Part shown: positions 34,212 through 41,860 of the stretch, one piece after another
Position numbering within the stretch: position 1 is the first letter of the stretch
Layout of the letters: every line of letters starts with the position of its first letter
NCBI GenBank assembly: GCA_001994995.1
Contig: MDJM01000034.1
Coordinates: 1 to 41,860 of the forward strand
Direction: 5' to 3'
DNA length: 41,860 nt
DNA from: Candidatus Parepulonipiscium sp. PG-Nuni2H_MBin01
Lineage (GTDB): Bacteria > Bacillota > Clostridia > Lachnospirales > Cellulosilyticaceae
Made by a program: the position numbers and the translations under genes
The notes under the pieces: model-generated
What the model was told of the DNA's origin: nothing
The model's database searches: none
The model's input: only the letters and a program-made list of their open reading frames with translations

Positions 34212-34649
34212 ATGATTAAAAAAATTTTAGATAAAGGTAGATACTGTTTTCATGAAAGCTTCGATAGTTGGGAAGAAGCTATTAGAGCGTCAGTTGTGCC
34301 ACTTGTTGTAGAAGGAATCGCAGATGTAAACTATGGCGAGGACATTATTAACGCGGTAAAAGAATACGGCCCATATATAGTAATTGCTCCAGACGTTTGC
34401 ATTCCGCATGCAAAAGAAGGTAAAAACGTTAGCGAAACTGCTATATCTTTTATGAAAACTGAAAAACCAGTGCAATTTAGCGATAATCCAGAAGAGAATG
34501 CCAACTTATTCTTTGTATTAGCATCTACAGACAATGAGCAGCATTTAGAGAATTTGATGGCGTTAGTAGACCTATTAGACGACCCTGCGAAAAAAGATTT
34601 ACTTATGGCAGCAAAGTGCCCAGAGGATTTACGCAAGTTAATAGATTAA
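34212..34649 (+). CDS. ulaC: Ascorbate PTS EIIA component UlaC
   Basis: This 145-residue cytoplasmic protein has the mannitol/fructose-type EIIA fold: DSWEEAIRASVVPLVVEG at the N-terminus and the phosphorylation site IAPDVCIPHAKEG with His66, followed by SFMKTEKPVQF and LFFVLASTDNEQHLENL. It takes phosphate from HPr and passes it to UlaB. AGGAGG precedes the start, 31 bp after ulaG. The order C-A-B here differs from the A-B-C order in E. coli. It could in principle serve another sugar, but the adjacent EIIB and EIIC fix it as ascorbate-type. Confidence 0.93.
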   Translation: MIKKILDKGRYCFHESFDSWEEAIRASVVPLVVEGIADVNYGEDIINAVKEYGPYIVIAPDVCIPHAKEGKNVSETAISFMKTEKPVQFSDNPEENANLFFVLASTDNEQHLENLMALVDLLDDPAKKDLLMAAKCPEDLRKLID

Positions 34650-34667
34650 AAAAAAGGAGGGCGCGAT

Positions 34668-36155
34668 ATGAATGCAATAGTTAGTGTATGGGGGTTTTTT
34701 CAAAATAATATTTTAACTCAGCCAGCCTTTTTTATAGCGTTTATCGTACTCGTTGGGTATATGTTATTAGGGCGTAAATTATACGAAGCATATGCCGGCT
34801 CAATGAAAGCGCTAGTTGGTTACTTAATACTTAATGTAGCTTCTGGCGGGCTAGTTTCCAACTTTAGACCTATTCTTGCTGGTTTAAAAGAAAGATTTAA
34901 TTTAAGCGCAGCAGTTATTGACCCTTACTTTGGTCAAACAGCAGCTCAATCAGCTGTTGAAAGCATTGGAAGGTCATTCTCAATGATGATGATGGTTCTT
35001 CTTGTTGGGTTTATGTTTAACCTGATTTTAGTGCTATTTAGAAAAATAACAAAAGTGCGTACAGTATTTATAACTGGCCATATTATGGTTCAGCAGTCTG
35101 CAACTGCGTTATGGATATTATTATTCTGTTTTCCGCACTTACAAGATACTAATATAATTATCATGTTAGGTATATTATTAGGTACATATTGGGCAGTTGG
35201 TTCTAATCTCACTGTTGAATGTACGCAGGATCTTACTGAAGGTGGAGGATTTGGTATCGCTCACCAACAGATGTTTGGAATTTGGGCTGTGGATAAAATC
35301 GCAGGAAAGTTCCAAAGTAAAGATGAGACTAAAAACAAAAAGATTGAGGACTTGGAGATGCCAGGTTTTCTAAGTATTTTTTCAGATAATATTGTGGCTA
35401 CAAGTACTCTTATGACCATTTTCTTTGGCGCTATTATGCTAATCCTAGGTAAGGATTTAATGGGGCAAATTGATACTTCAATGGATACTTCTCGCAGTTT
35501 TATTTTCTATATAATTGAAAAATCAGTTAGCTTTGCAGTTTACTTACAAATCTTACAACTTGGGGTTCGTATTTTCGTATCAGAGCTTACTGAGTCATTC
35601 CAAGGTATTTCTAACAAGCTTCTGCCAGGTTCCATACCTGCTGTAGACTGTGCTGCTGTTTATGGATTTGGTCATCCTAATGCAATCACACTTGGATTTT
35701 TGTTCGGCGCACTTGGTCAGTTTGTAGCAATTTTAGGATTAATTGTATTTAAAAGCCCTATTTTAATTATCACTGGATTTGTTCCTGTATTCTTTGATAA
35801 TGCTACATTTGCTGTGTACGCAAATAGAAAAGGTGGCTTACGCGCAGCAACAATAATCACTTTTATATCTGGAGTTTTACAAGTAACTCTTGGCGCTGTA
35901 TGCGTCTTGGCATTTGGCCTTTCTGATTTCGGCGGATGGCATGGTAATATCGACTGGTCAACAATTTGGCTTGCAATTGGTCTTAGCATGAAACATTTAG
36001 GTTATGTTGGTTTTGGTATTTGTTTAGCAGCGATGCTTGCAATTCCACAAATGCAATATATGAAAAACAAAAAGTATTATTTTTCCATCACGGAAGATTA
36101 TGATAGCTACTTAGCAGAAATGCAAGCTGATGAGTGTGTTGAAGAAGTGGCGTAA
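34668..36155 (+). CDS. ulaA: Ascorbate PTS EIIC permease UlaA
   Basis: This 495-residue membrane protein has about eleven segments and is slightly longer than E. coli UlaA (465). Characteristic stretches are QPAFFIAFIVLVGYMLLGRK, LNVASGGLVSNFRPIL, GHIMVQQSATALWIL, GTYWAVGSNLTVECTQDLT, GFGIAHQQMFGIW and PAVDCAAVYGFGHPNAITLG, all of the UlaA/SgaT family. It binds and translocates L-ascorbate while UlaB phosphorylates it at the C6 hydroxyl. The start follows AAAAGGAGG, 18 bp after ulaC. The C-terminal tail is acidic and cytoplasmic. Confidence 0.96.
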   Translation: MNAIVSVWGFFQNNILTQPAFFIAFIVLVGYMLLGRKLYEAYAGSMKALVGYLILNVASGGLVSNFRPILAGLKERFNLSAAVIDPYFGQTAAQSAVESIGRSFSMMMMVLLVGFMFNLILVLFRKITKVRTVFITGHIMVQQSATALWILLFCFPHLQDTNIIIMLGILLGTYWAVGSNLTVECTQDLTEGGGFGIAHQQMFGIWAVDKIAGKFQSKDETKNKKIEDLEMPGFLSIFSDNIVATSTLMTIFFGAIMLILGKDLMGQIDTSMDTSRSFIFYIIEKSVSFAVYLQILQLGVRIFVSELTESFQGISNKLLPGSIPAVDCAAVYGFGHPNAITLGFLFGALGQFVAILGLIVFKSPILIITGFVPVFFDNATFAVYANRKGGLRAATIITFISGVLQVTLGAVCVLAFGLSDFGGWHGNIDWSTIWLAIGLSMKHLGYVGFGICLAAMLAIPQMQYMKNKKYYFSITEDYDSYLAEMQADECVEEVA

Positions 36156-36185
36156 AGTTCTTAAAGTTGTAAAGGAGTGATTGTT

Positions 36186-36479
36186 ATGTTAAAAGTTATA
36201 GCGGCATGTGGAAGTGGCATGGGTTCAAGCCAAATTATTAAAATGAAAATTGATAAGGCATTTAAAAGCTTTGGTATAGATGTTTCAATTCACCATTGTA
36301 GTGTTGGAGAAGCTAAAACGCAAATTAATAACTACGATGTAGTATTTTGTTCAGCAGCTTTAGAGTCCAATTTTAAATCAGCAAAAGAGAAGGGAAAAAC
36401 TGTAATCCCACTTAGAAACGTTTTATCTGAAGCTGAAATTAAAGAAAAAATCCAAAGTCATATAATTGATAAGCAATAA
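36186..36479 (+). CDS. ulaB: Ascorbate PTS EIIB component UlaB
   Basis: A 97-residue protein beginning [15 protein letters not shown]; Cys8 in the ACGSGMGSS loop is the phosphorylation site of the lactose/ascorbate-type EIIB family. The remainder ([28 protein letters not shown]) fits SgaB/UlaB. It transfers phosphate from UlaC to ascorbate bound in UlaA. I use ATG 36186, 8 bases after AAAGGAG; a GTG at 36177 lies inside that ribosome site. It is separated from the catabolic genes by a hairpin. Confidence 0.95.
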   Translation: MLKVIAACGSGMGSSQIIKMKIDKAFKSFGIDVSIHHCSVGEAKTQINNYDVVFCSAALESNFKSAKEKGKTVIPLRNVLSEAEIKEKIQSHIIDKQ

Positions 36480-36488
36480 ATTAGTAAT

Positions 36489-36510
36489 CTCACCTGTAAT
36501 AGCAGGTGAG
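36489..36510 (+). other. Intercistronic stem-loop between ulaB and ulaF
   Basis: CTCACCTG, loop TAATAG, CAGGTGAG: a perfect 8-bp stem, followed by an imperfect T-rich stretch. It divides the transport genes from the catabolic genes and may act as a leaky terminator or as a barrier that sets relative mRNA levels. Confidence 0.65.
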
Positions 36511-36540
36511 TTATTTAAGTTAAAATGGGGGGAATTGTTA

Positions 36541-37236
36541 ATGTTAGAACAACTTAAACAAGAAGTTTTTGCAGCAAATATGTTATTGCCAAAGTATCAG
36601 TTAATCACTTTTACATGGGGCAACGTATCGGGTATTGATAGACAGAGCGGCCTAGTAGTAATTAAACCGTCTGGAGTTGAGTATGAGCATATGAGTGTTA
36701 ATGATATGGTAGTTGTGGATTTAGATGGCAACGTGGTTGAAGGGAAGCTAAAACCATCATCAGATACTGCAACGCATGTAAAGCTGTATAAAGAGTTTCC
36801 TAATATCGGCGGGGTAGTCCACACTCACTCAAGATGGGCAACTGTATTCGCTCAGTCTGGCCGCGGAGTTATGCCTTATGGAACTACGCAAGCTGACTAT
36901 TTTTATGGTGAAATACCATGCACACGAGATATGACGAGCGATGAGATTAATTCACAGTACGAATATAACACTGGAGTAGTAATTGTAGAAACGTTTAAAG
37001 AAAAACATATGGACCCGGACCAAGTGCCTGCTGTTGTAGTAAAAAATCATGGGCCATTCACTTGGGGAAAAGATGCATATGACGCTGTACATAATGCGGT
37101 TGTGTTAGAGGAAGTAGCTATGATGGCATTTAACACAGAACTTTTATGCGCTACTAACGTTAGCCAAATGCCACAAGATTTACTAAATAAGCACTTTTTA
37201 AGAAAGCATGGTGCTAACGCTTATTACGGCCAATAA
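36541..37236 (+). CDS. ulaF: L-ribulose-5-phosphate 4-epimerase (UlaF/AraD family)
   Basis: The 231-residue protein equals E. coli AraD in length. Class II aldolase-fold motifs are present: [28 protein letters not shown] (Asp75), the metal-binding [14 protein letters not shown] (His94, His96) and [11 protein letters not shown] (His170). It interconverts L-ribulose 5-phosphate and D-xylulose 5-phosphate, the last epimerisation before transketolase. I choose ATG 36541 after GGGGGG; an in-frame ATG at 36466 would overlap the end of ulaB and run through the intercistronic hairpin. In E. coli the order is ulaE-ulaF; here ulaF comes first. AraD itself cannot be excluded by sequence, but the context is ascorbate. 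Confidence 0.94.
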   Translation: MLEQLKQEVFAANMLLPKYQLITFTWGNVSGIDRQSGLVVIKPSGVEYEHMSVNDMVVVDLDGNVVEGKLKPSSDTATHVKLYKEFPNIGGVVHTHSRWATVFAQSGRGVMPYGTTQADYFYGEIPCTRDMTSDEINSQYEYNTGVVIVETFKEKHMDPDQVPAVVVKNHGPFTWGKDAYDAVHNAVVLEEVAMMAFNTELLCATNVSQMPQDLLNKHFLRKHGANAYYGQ

Positions 37237-37264
37237 TATTTTTTTGTTTTGAAAGGGGTAGATT

Positions 37265-38101
37265 ATGTACGAAATAGGAATTTATGAAAAATCTATGCCT
37301 AATAATTTAAGCTTGAAAGATAAGTTAATTGCAGGAAAAGAAGCAGGCTTTGATTATTTGGAGATTAGTATAGATGAAACTGATGAAAAATTAGCACGCC
37401 TTAGTATGACTAAACATGAGCGCTTCGCACTTTTGCAACATATGCATGAAACGGATTTTTACATTAGAACTATGTGTTTAAGCGGCCATAGAAAATATCC
37501 GCTAGGCAGTAAAGATAAAGCTGTTAGGCAGCGCTCTTTAGATATTATGCAAAAAGCTATAGATTTAGCGGATGATTTAGGCATTAGAACAATTCAGCTT
37601 GCCGGTTATGATGTGTATTATGATAAAGGCGATAGTCAAACGAGGCAGTTATTTATTGATAATTTAAAAATCGCAACCGAAATGGCTAGTAAAAAAGGAA
37701 TTGTTATGGGATTTGAAACTATGGAAACTGATTTTATGAACACCGCTACTAAGGCGATGGAATTTGTAAACATAGTAAACTCGCCATACTTAAATGTATA
37801 TCCCGATATTGGCAACATTTCTAATGCATATAACAATAACCTAGATGAGATTTTGCAAGATTTAGAAAATGCACGAGGTAAAATAGTAGCTGTACATTTA
37901 AAGGAAACTGTGCCAGGAGTATTTAGAGATGTGCCATTTGGAACAGGGCAAGTTAACTTTGAAGCGTTAATTGCGAAATCGTTACAATTAGGTGTTCGAC
38001 GTTTTGTATTAGAATTTTGGTATGTGGAAGGCCGAGACTATAAAGAGTATATTAAGGAAGCAATTGATTTTATTAATACGAAATTTGAGGTGAAAAGATG
38101 A
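37265..38101 (+). CDS. ulaE: L-xylulose-5-phosphate 3-epimerase UlaE
   Basis: The 278-residue cytoplasmic TIM barrel of the xylose-isomerase-like superfamily is close to E. coli UlaE (284). Landmarks are GIYEKSMPNNLSLKDKL, AGFDYLEISIDETDEKLARL, MCLSGHRKYPLGS, GIRTIQLAGYDVYYD, GFETMETDFMNT, YPDIGNISNAY and VHLKETVPGVFRDVPFG, giving the Glu/Asp/His metal set typical of the family. It converts L-xylulose 5-phosphate to L-ribulose 5-phosphate. Its stop overlaps the next start as ATGA, so it is translationally coupled to the propeller-transketolase gene. Confidence 0.95.
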   Translation: MYEIGIYEKSMPNNLSLKDKLIAGKEAGFDYLEISIDETDEKLARLSMTKHERFALLQHMHETDFYIRTMCLSGHRKYPLGSKDKAVRQRSLDIMQKAIDLADDLGIRTIQLAGYDVYYDKGDSQTRQLFIDNLKIATEMASKKGIVMGFETMETDFMNTATKAMEFVNIVNSPYLNVYPDIGNISNAYNNNLDEILQDLENARGKIVAVHLKETVPGVFRDVPFGTGQVNFEALIAKSLQLGVRRFVLEFWYVEGRDYKEYIKEAIDFINTKFEVKR

Positions 38102-39936
38102 AGTTTCAAAAAATTAAAACCCATCCACTAAATAAATGCTATTCTATTTCGCAAATTTCCCACAAAGGAGAAGAGTGCATTTTGGTAGCAGCAGAAAAGC
38201 AAGATGAATGTTTTTTGTTTGACTTAGAAGGTAATTTAAAAGACACAATTTGGGATGGACCAGGCGGCACTATGTCAATGGTTAGAATTCCGAATAAAGA
38301 TAGTATGTTTCTTGCAACGCATAAGTTTTACTCGCCAAACGATTCTAAAGAATCAAAAATTGTTGTAGTAACATATAAAGCTGACGGTGATTGGGATATA
38401 CAAACTTTAGTGGATTTACCACATGTACACCGTTTTGATATTATTTCACGAAATGGAGTTAACTATTTGTTTGCAGCGACTTTATGCTCTGGTAGAGATT
38501 TTAAAGATGACTGGGCACACAAAGGTAAAGTTTACGTAGCGAAGTTACCAGATGATTTAAGTGGTTATAACCAAAACAACCAGCTAAAGCTTAATGTTAT
38601 TAAAGATGAGCTATTAAAAAATCATGGATATTTTAAAGGTCAACAAAATGGTCATGGTTATAGTGTAATTGCAGCAGAAGATGGAGTATTTAAATTTGTG
38701 CCGCCAGCAGATGAGAATGGTGAATTTGAAATAACGCAGTTATTGGATACACCAGCGAGCGATATAACATTTTTAGATTTTGACCAAGATGGCGATTTGG
38801 AAATGGTAGTATTCTCACCGTTTCATGGTGAAAATTTGGATGTATATAAGTTAAAAGACGGAAAATATGAGCATGTATACAAACACCCTAAGCCATTCGA
38901 GTTCTCGCATGCATTATGGCCAGTAAATAATATGGCAATTTTGGGTCATCGCCAAGGAGCGCAAGAATTAATTAGTTTAGCGTGCGAAAATGGAACTTTT
39001 AAGTTTGATGTAATAGATAAAGGAGTAGGTCCGGCGAATGTGTATTCTTATTTAAAAGGAGGTCAACGTTACGTGGTATCAGCAAATAGAGAAACTGATG
39101 AGATAGCTTGGTATAAAGCTGAAATGCCGTTAGATGAAATTGCTAACGAAATGCGAAAATGTGTTATTGAAGGAGTATACCGCGCAAAAAGTGGTCATCC
39201 GGGTGGCTCGCTTTCTATATGCGACATTTTAGCAGTACTATTTTTTGAGCAAATGAATATTGACCCTAAAAATCCTAAAAATCCTGATAGGGATAGATTT
39301 GTATTATCAAAAGGCCATGCAGCGCCTGCTCTTTATTCAGCATTAGCAACAAGAGGATTTTTCCCAGCTTCTGATATTAAAACTTTAAGAAATATTGATA
39401 GCTATCTGCAAGGTCATCCTTGTATGAATAAAATTCCTGGGGTTGATATGTCTACTGGTTCTTTAGGGCAAGGTTTATCAGCAGCTAACGGTATGGCTAT
39501 GATTGCAAAACATGATAAAAAAGATTTTAGAGTTTATGTTGTATGCGGTGATGGCGAAATTCAAGAGGGCCAAATTTGGGAAGCGGCTATGACAGCAGCT
39601 CATTATAAATTGGATAACTTAACTTTATTTGTGGATGTAAATGGCTTGCAAATCGATGGACCAACAACAGAAGTTATGGGTGTAGGCGATGTTGCTAAAA
39701 AGTTTGATGCATTTGGATTTAACGCTATTTCAATTGATGGTCATGATTTAGACCAAATCCGCCAAGCTATAGAAACAGCTAAACAAACTAAAGGCAAACC
39801 AACTGCTGTAATTTGCAATACTACAAAAGGAAAAGGTGTGTCGTATATGGAAAATCAACTAGGATTTCATGGTGCAGCGCCGAATGATAAGCAATATGAA
39901 ATTGCAATGGAAGAGTTAGGAGGGTTTAAATCATGA
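38098..39936 (+). CDS. Propeller-like domain fused to transketolase N-terminal half
   Basis: This 612-residue protein has no signal peptide. Residues about 1-345 are beta-rich with repeated short strands and a calcium-loop motif DFDQDGDLEMVVF (about 227), as in VCBS/FG-GAP propellers. Other landmarks are DGPGGTMSMVRIP, HGYSVIAAEDGVFKFVPPAD and GPANVYSYLKGG. Residues about 346-612 are a complete split-type transketolase N-half: KSGHPGGSLS, SKGHAAPALYSALA, STGSLGQGLSAANGMA, thiamine diphosphate-binding GDGEIQEGQIWEA with DVNGLQIDG, and FHGAAPNDKQY. It pairs with the next gene to move two-carbon units from D-xylulose 5-phosphate. A normal N-half is about 270-285 residues, so the front domain is an addition of unknown role. 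An internal AAAGGAGGT with GTG at 39073 might also give a free N-half. ATGA overlaps couple it to both neighbours. Confidence 0.9.
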   Translation: MKFQKIKTHPLNKCYSISQISHKGEECILVAAEKQDECFLFDLEGNLKDTIWDGPGGTMSMVRIPNKDSMFLATHKFYSPNDSKESKIVVVTYKADGDWDIQTLVDLPHVHRFDIISRNGVNYLFAATLCSGRDFKDDWAHKGKVYVAKLPDDLSGYNQNNQLKLNVIKDELLKNHGYFKGQQNGHGYSVIAAEDGVFKFVPPADENGEFEITQLLDTPASDITFLDFDQDGDLEMVVFSPFHGENLDVYKLKDGKYEHVYKHPKPFEFSHALWPVNNMAILGHRQGAQELISLACENGTFKFDVIDKGVGPANVYSYLKGGQRYVVSANRETDEIAWYKAEMPLDEIANEMRKCVIEGVYRAKSGHPGGSLSICDILAVLFFEQMNIDPKNPKNPDRDRFVLSKGHAAPALYSALATRGFFPASDIKTLRNIDSYLQGHPCMNKIPGVDMSTGSLGQGLSAANGMAMIAKHDKKDFRVYVVCGDGEIQEGQIWEAAMTAAHYKLDNLTLFVDVNGLQIDGPTTEVMGVGDVAKKFDAFGFNAISIDGHDLDQIRQAIETAKQTKGKPTAVICNTTKGKGVSYMENQLGFHGAAPNDKQYEIAMEELGGFKS

Positions 39937-40853
39937 ATATGTCAACTAGAGAAGCGTATGGAAGAGCTTTAGCGAAGTATGGTAAGGAACATGAGTTTTT
40001 TGTATTAGATGCAGACCTTGCAAAAGCTACGCAAACAATATTTTTTAAAAATGAGTTTAGCGATAGATTTTTTGATATAGGAATTTCTGAAGGCGATATG
40101 ATGACAACCGCAGCAGGGATGGCAAGTTGTGATAAGAAGGTATTTGCAAGTACATTTGCAATATTTGCGGCTGGTAGAGCATATGAGCAAGTTAGGAATT
40201 CTATTGCATATCCAAATTTACCAGTAGTAATTGGCGCAACTCATGGCGGAGTTATGATTGGCGAAGATGGAGCATCGCACCAAGCTATAGAAGATATTTC
40301 GCTTATGAGAACTATGCCGAATATGACGGTTGTTGTACCATGCGATGCTGAGAGCGTTACTCAAATTGTGGAACAATCGATTAGTTTAAAGTCGCCTATG
40401 TATTTAAGAACCGGCCGAGGCGCTTCGCAAGATATTTATACTAATGGTGAGAAGATTGTTATTGGTAAAGGTAATGTTTTATGCGATGGCTGCGATTTAA
40501 CTATTATAGCGATTGGCGACTTAGTTGCACAAGCGTTAGAAGCTGCTAAAATTTTAGCTACAGAAGGCGTTAGTGTTGCGGTTATTGATATGCATACGGT
40601 AAAACCTATTGACACGGACTTAATTACTAAGTATGCAAAAAAGACTAAGTTTATTATTACGGCTGAAGACCATAGCATTATTGGTGGATTAGGTTCGGCT
40701 GTAGCAGAGATTTTGGCTGAAACGCAAGATGCCAAATTAAAACGACTTGGTGTAAATGATACTTATGGCAAATCTGGTACTAGAGATGCATTGCAAAAAT
40801 ATTTTAACTTAACGGCTGAAGGTATTATAAGCTTATATAAGGCAAATTGTTAA
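39933..40853 (+). CDS. Transketolase C-terminal half
   Basis: The 306-residue protein is a standard split transketolase C-half: STREAYGRALAKYG, FFDIGISEGDMMTTAAGMAS, FASTFAIFAAGRAYEQVRNS, GATHGGVMIGEDGASHQAIE, DISLMRTMPNMTVVVPCDAE, YLRTGRG, then a C-terminal domain with AVIDMHTVKPIDTDLI and TAEDHSIIGGLG. The catalytic Glu of the pyrimidine domain lies in GISEGDM. It forms the active site together with the upstream half. The start overlaps the upstream stop by 4 bp, with GGAGGG before it. It links ascorbate-derived D-xylulose 5-phosphate to the pentose phosphate pool. No clear terminator follows; the 253-bp gap holds the perfect palindrome TTAGTATACTAA at 40861. Confidence 0.95.
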   Translation: MNMSTREAYGRALAKYGKEHEFFVLDADLAKATQTIFFKNEFSDRFFDIGISEGDMMTTAAGMASCDKKVFASTFAIFAAGRAYEQVRNSIAYPNLPVVIGATHGGVMIGEDGASHQAIEDISLMRTMPNMTVVVPCDAESVTQIVEQSISLKSPMYLRTGRGASQDIYTNGEKIVIGKGNVLCDGCDLTIIAIGDLVAQALEAAKILATEGVSVAVIDMHTVKPIDTDLITKYAKKTKFIITAEDHSIIGGLGSAVAEILAETQDAKLKRLGVNDTYGKSGTRDALQKYFNLTAEGIISLYKANC

Positions 40854-41031
40854 TATTATTTTAGTATACTAACTAATTTATATAGATATTTTATCTAAAA
40901 ATATAGCTAAATAACATATAAATTTTAGATATATTTTTGTATATTTACAACCAAGTTATTATTTTATATAGTAATATTGTTGTTTAGTGTAGTTAGGTAA
41001 TTAATTGTTGATTATTACAAAATTTATAAAG

Positions 41032-41075
41032 CGTCCACAACCATAGCCCGGGACTCGCTCCCAAAATTCCACGAG
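41032..41075. other. GC-rich patch in an AT-rich gap
   Basis: The stretch around AGCCCGGGACTCGCTCCC is much richer in G and C than the surrounding gap and has a small GGGA/TCCC stem. It does not fold as a tRNA and contains no gene. It may be a remnant of a dispersed element. Confidence 0.3.
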
Positions 41076-41106
41076 GTAAATTGAGCTAAATAAAGGAGAG
41101 AAATTT

Positions 41107-41760
41107 ATGAAACTATTTATTGATACAGCTAACGTAGCTGATATAAAAGAAGCAAACGACTTAGGAGTAATCTGCGGTGTAACAACAAATCCATCTTTAA
41201 TAGCACGAGAAGGATTAGTTTTTGAAGACGTAATAAAAGAAATTACCCAAATAGTTGATGGCCCGATAAGTGCAGAAGTAATCTCGCTAGTAGCGGATGA
41301 AATGGTGAAAGAAGCAGTTGAGTTAGCAAAAATCCATAAAAACATTGTAATTAAATTGCCAATGACATTAGATGGATTAAAGGCAACTAAAGCGTTAACT
41401 CAAAAAGGCATTAAAACTAATGTAACGCTAATCTTTTCAGCAACACAAGCTCTACTTGCAGCGCGCGCAGGAGCAACTTATGTAAGCCCCTTTTTAGGCC
41501 GTCTAGATGATATTGGATTTAACGGGATGGGACTAATTAGCGAAATTGTAGAAATTTTTAACGCACATGAAATTGAGACTGAAATTATTGTAGCAAGTAT
41601 TAGAAATCCAATCCACGTTATTGAAGCGGCGCGATTAGGTGCAGATATAGCTACTATTCCTTATAACGTTATCGTTCAAATGGCGCTACATCCGCTTACT
41701 AATGCGGGTATTGATAGATTTATAGCCGACTGGGCAGACTTTAAAAATAAATTAAACTAA
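41107..41760 (+). CDS. Transaldolase, small (TalC/FSA-like) type
   Basis: The 217-residue TIM-barrel protein matches the short transaldolase family: [16 protein letters not shown] (Asp6), [12 protein letters not shown], the Schiff-base lysine Lys83 in [42 protein letters not shown] and [20 protein letters not shown]. Fructose-6-phosphate aldolases have Tyr in the VAPYV position; here Phe129 (VSPFLGR) points to true transaldolase, moving dihydroxyacetone units between sugar phosphates. AAAGGAGAG precedes the start. It is 253 bp from the transketolase genes and may have its own promoter, but it completes the pentose-phosphate link of this locus. Confidence 0.93.
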   Translation: MKLFIDTANVADIKEANDLGVICGVTTNPSLIAREGLVFEDVIKEITQIVDGPISAEVISLVADEMVKEAVELAKIHKNIVIKLPMTLDGLKATKALTQKGIKTNVTLIFSATQALLAARAGATYVSPFLGRLDDIGFNGMGLISEIVEIFNAHEIETEIIVASIRNPIHVIEAARLGADIATIPYNVIVQMALHPLTNAGIDRFIADWADFKNKLN

Positions 41761-41763
41761 ATC

Positions 41764-41779
41764 CCACCTCTATAGGTGG
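41764..41779 (+). other. Stem-loop after transaldolase gene
   Basis: CCACCT, loop CTAT, AGGTGG, three bases after the stop codon and without a T-run. A weak terminator or an mRNA 3'-end stabiliser. Confidence 0.5.
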
Positions 41780-41814
41780 TGAGATGAATTACCCGTAAAT
41801 TTCTTAAAAATACC

Positions 41815-41843
41815 TTGACAAAAGGAATCTTTAGTTCTACAAT
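41815..41843 (+). promoter_or_regulatory. Promoter for a gene beyond the window
   Basis: TTGACA at 41815-41820, a 17-bp spacer and TACAAT at 41838-41843: a near-consensus sigma-A promoter pointing off the right edge. Confidence 0.8.
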
Positions 41844-41860
41844 AACTTACAAACGCACCC

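Noticed and set aside
36466..36540. Upstream ATG extending ulaF by 25 residues
   Set aside because: It overlaps the end of ulaB, spans the hairpin, and makes the protein longer than all known family members; GGGGGG lies before ATG 36541.
41030..41095. tRNA-like GC-rich segment
   Set aside because: On neither strand is there a T-arm, an anticodon stem or a 7-bp acceptor pairing.

Overview
This is an AT-rich window with strong AGGAGG-type Shine-Dalgarno sites, S-layer-homology (SLH) proteins, a GH25/LysM lysozyme, a split threonine/serine exporter and PTS sugar uptake. Together these suggest a low-GC Gram-positive anaerobe (Bacillota, probably Clostridia). The genus cannot be fixed from the sequence alone. 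I found no rRNA, tRNA, CRISPR array, transposase or phage gene.

Layout. 1-12.3 kb is a mixed block rich in envelope genes: the 3' end of an SLH protein with an 11-residue Pro/Asp repeat (1-967), a secreted GH25 lysozyme with three LysM domains (1054-2310), a ZIP metal transporter and a DUF1275 membrane protein (minus strand), a PhlG-like hydrolase, an unrecognised acidic Pro-rich protein, an aldo/keto reductase with a ferredoxin-like tail, a DUF1566 lipoprotein, a two-gene ThrE-type exporter (minus), a second SLH protein with a strong promoter behind four 36-bp repeats, and a small secreted PepSY-type protein (minus).

12.4-31.7 kb is filled by three tandem minus-strand giant genes (1777, 2172 and about 2270 aa). 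They are paralogues: the same signal-peptide motif, thirteen helical repeats built around an NG-x-D ... WVT motif in the same order, the same C-terminal domain, then three different acidic low-complexity tails. Each has its own ribosome site and terminator. I recognise no cell-wall anchor in them.

31.8-41.8 kb is an L-ascorbate utilisation locus: a divergent DeoR-family repressor (ulaR-like), then ulaG, ulaC, ulaA, ulaB, ulaF and ulaE, then a split transketolase, then a transaldolase. Ascorbate would be imported and phosphorylated by UlaABC, opened by UlaG, epimerised by UlaE and UlaF to D-xylulose 5-phosphate, and passed to transketolase/transaldolase. Two things are odd. No ulaD (3-keto-L-gulonate-6-phosphate decarboxylase) is present. 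The transketolase N-half is fused to a roughly 345-residue cytoplasmic propeller-like domain with a VCBS/FG-GAP-type calcium loop; an in-frame internal Shine-Dalgarno plus GTG sits just before the transketolase part and could also yield a free N-half.

The strongest candidates for undescribed biology are the colinear triplet of 13-repeat giant surface proteins and the propeller-transketolase fusion inside a ulaD-less ascorbate operon.
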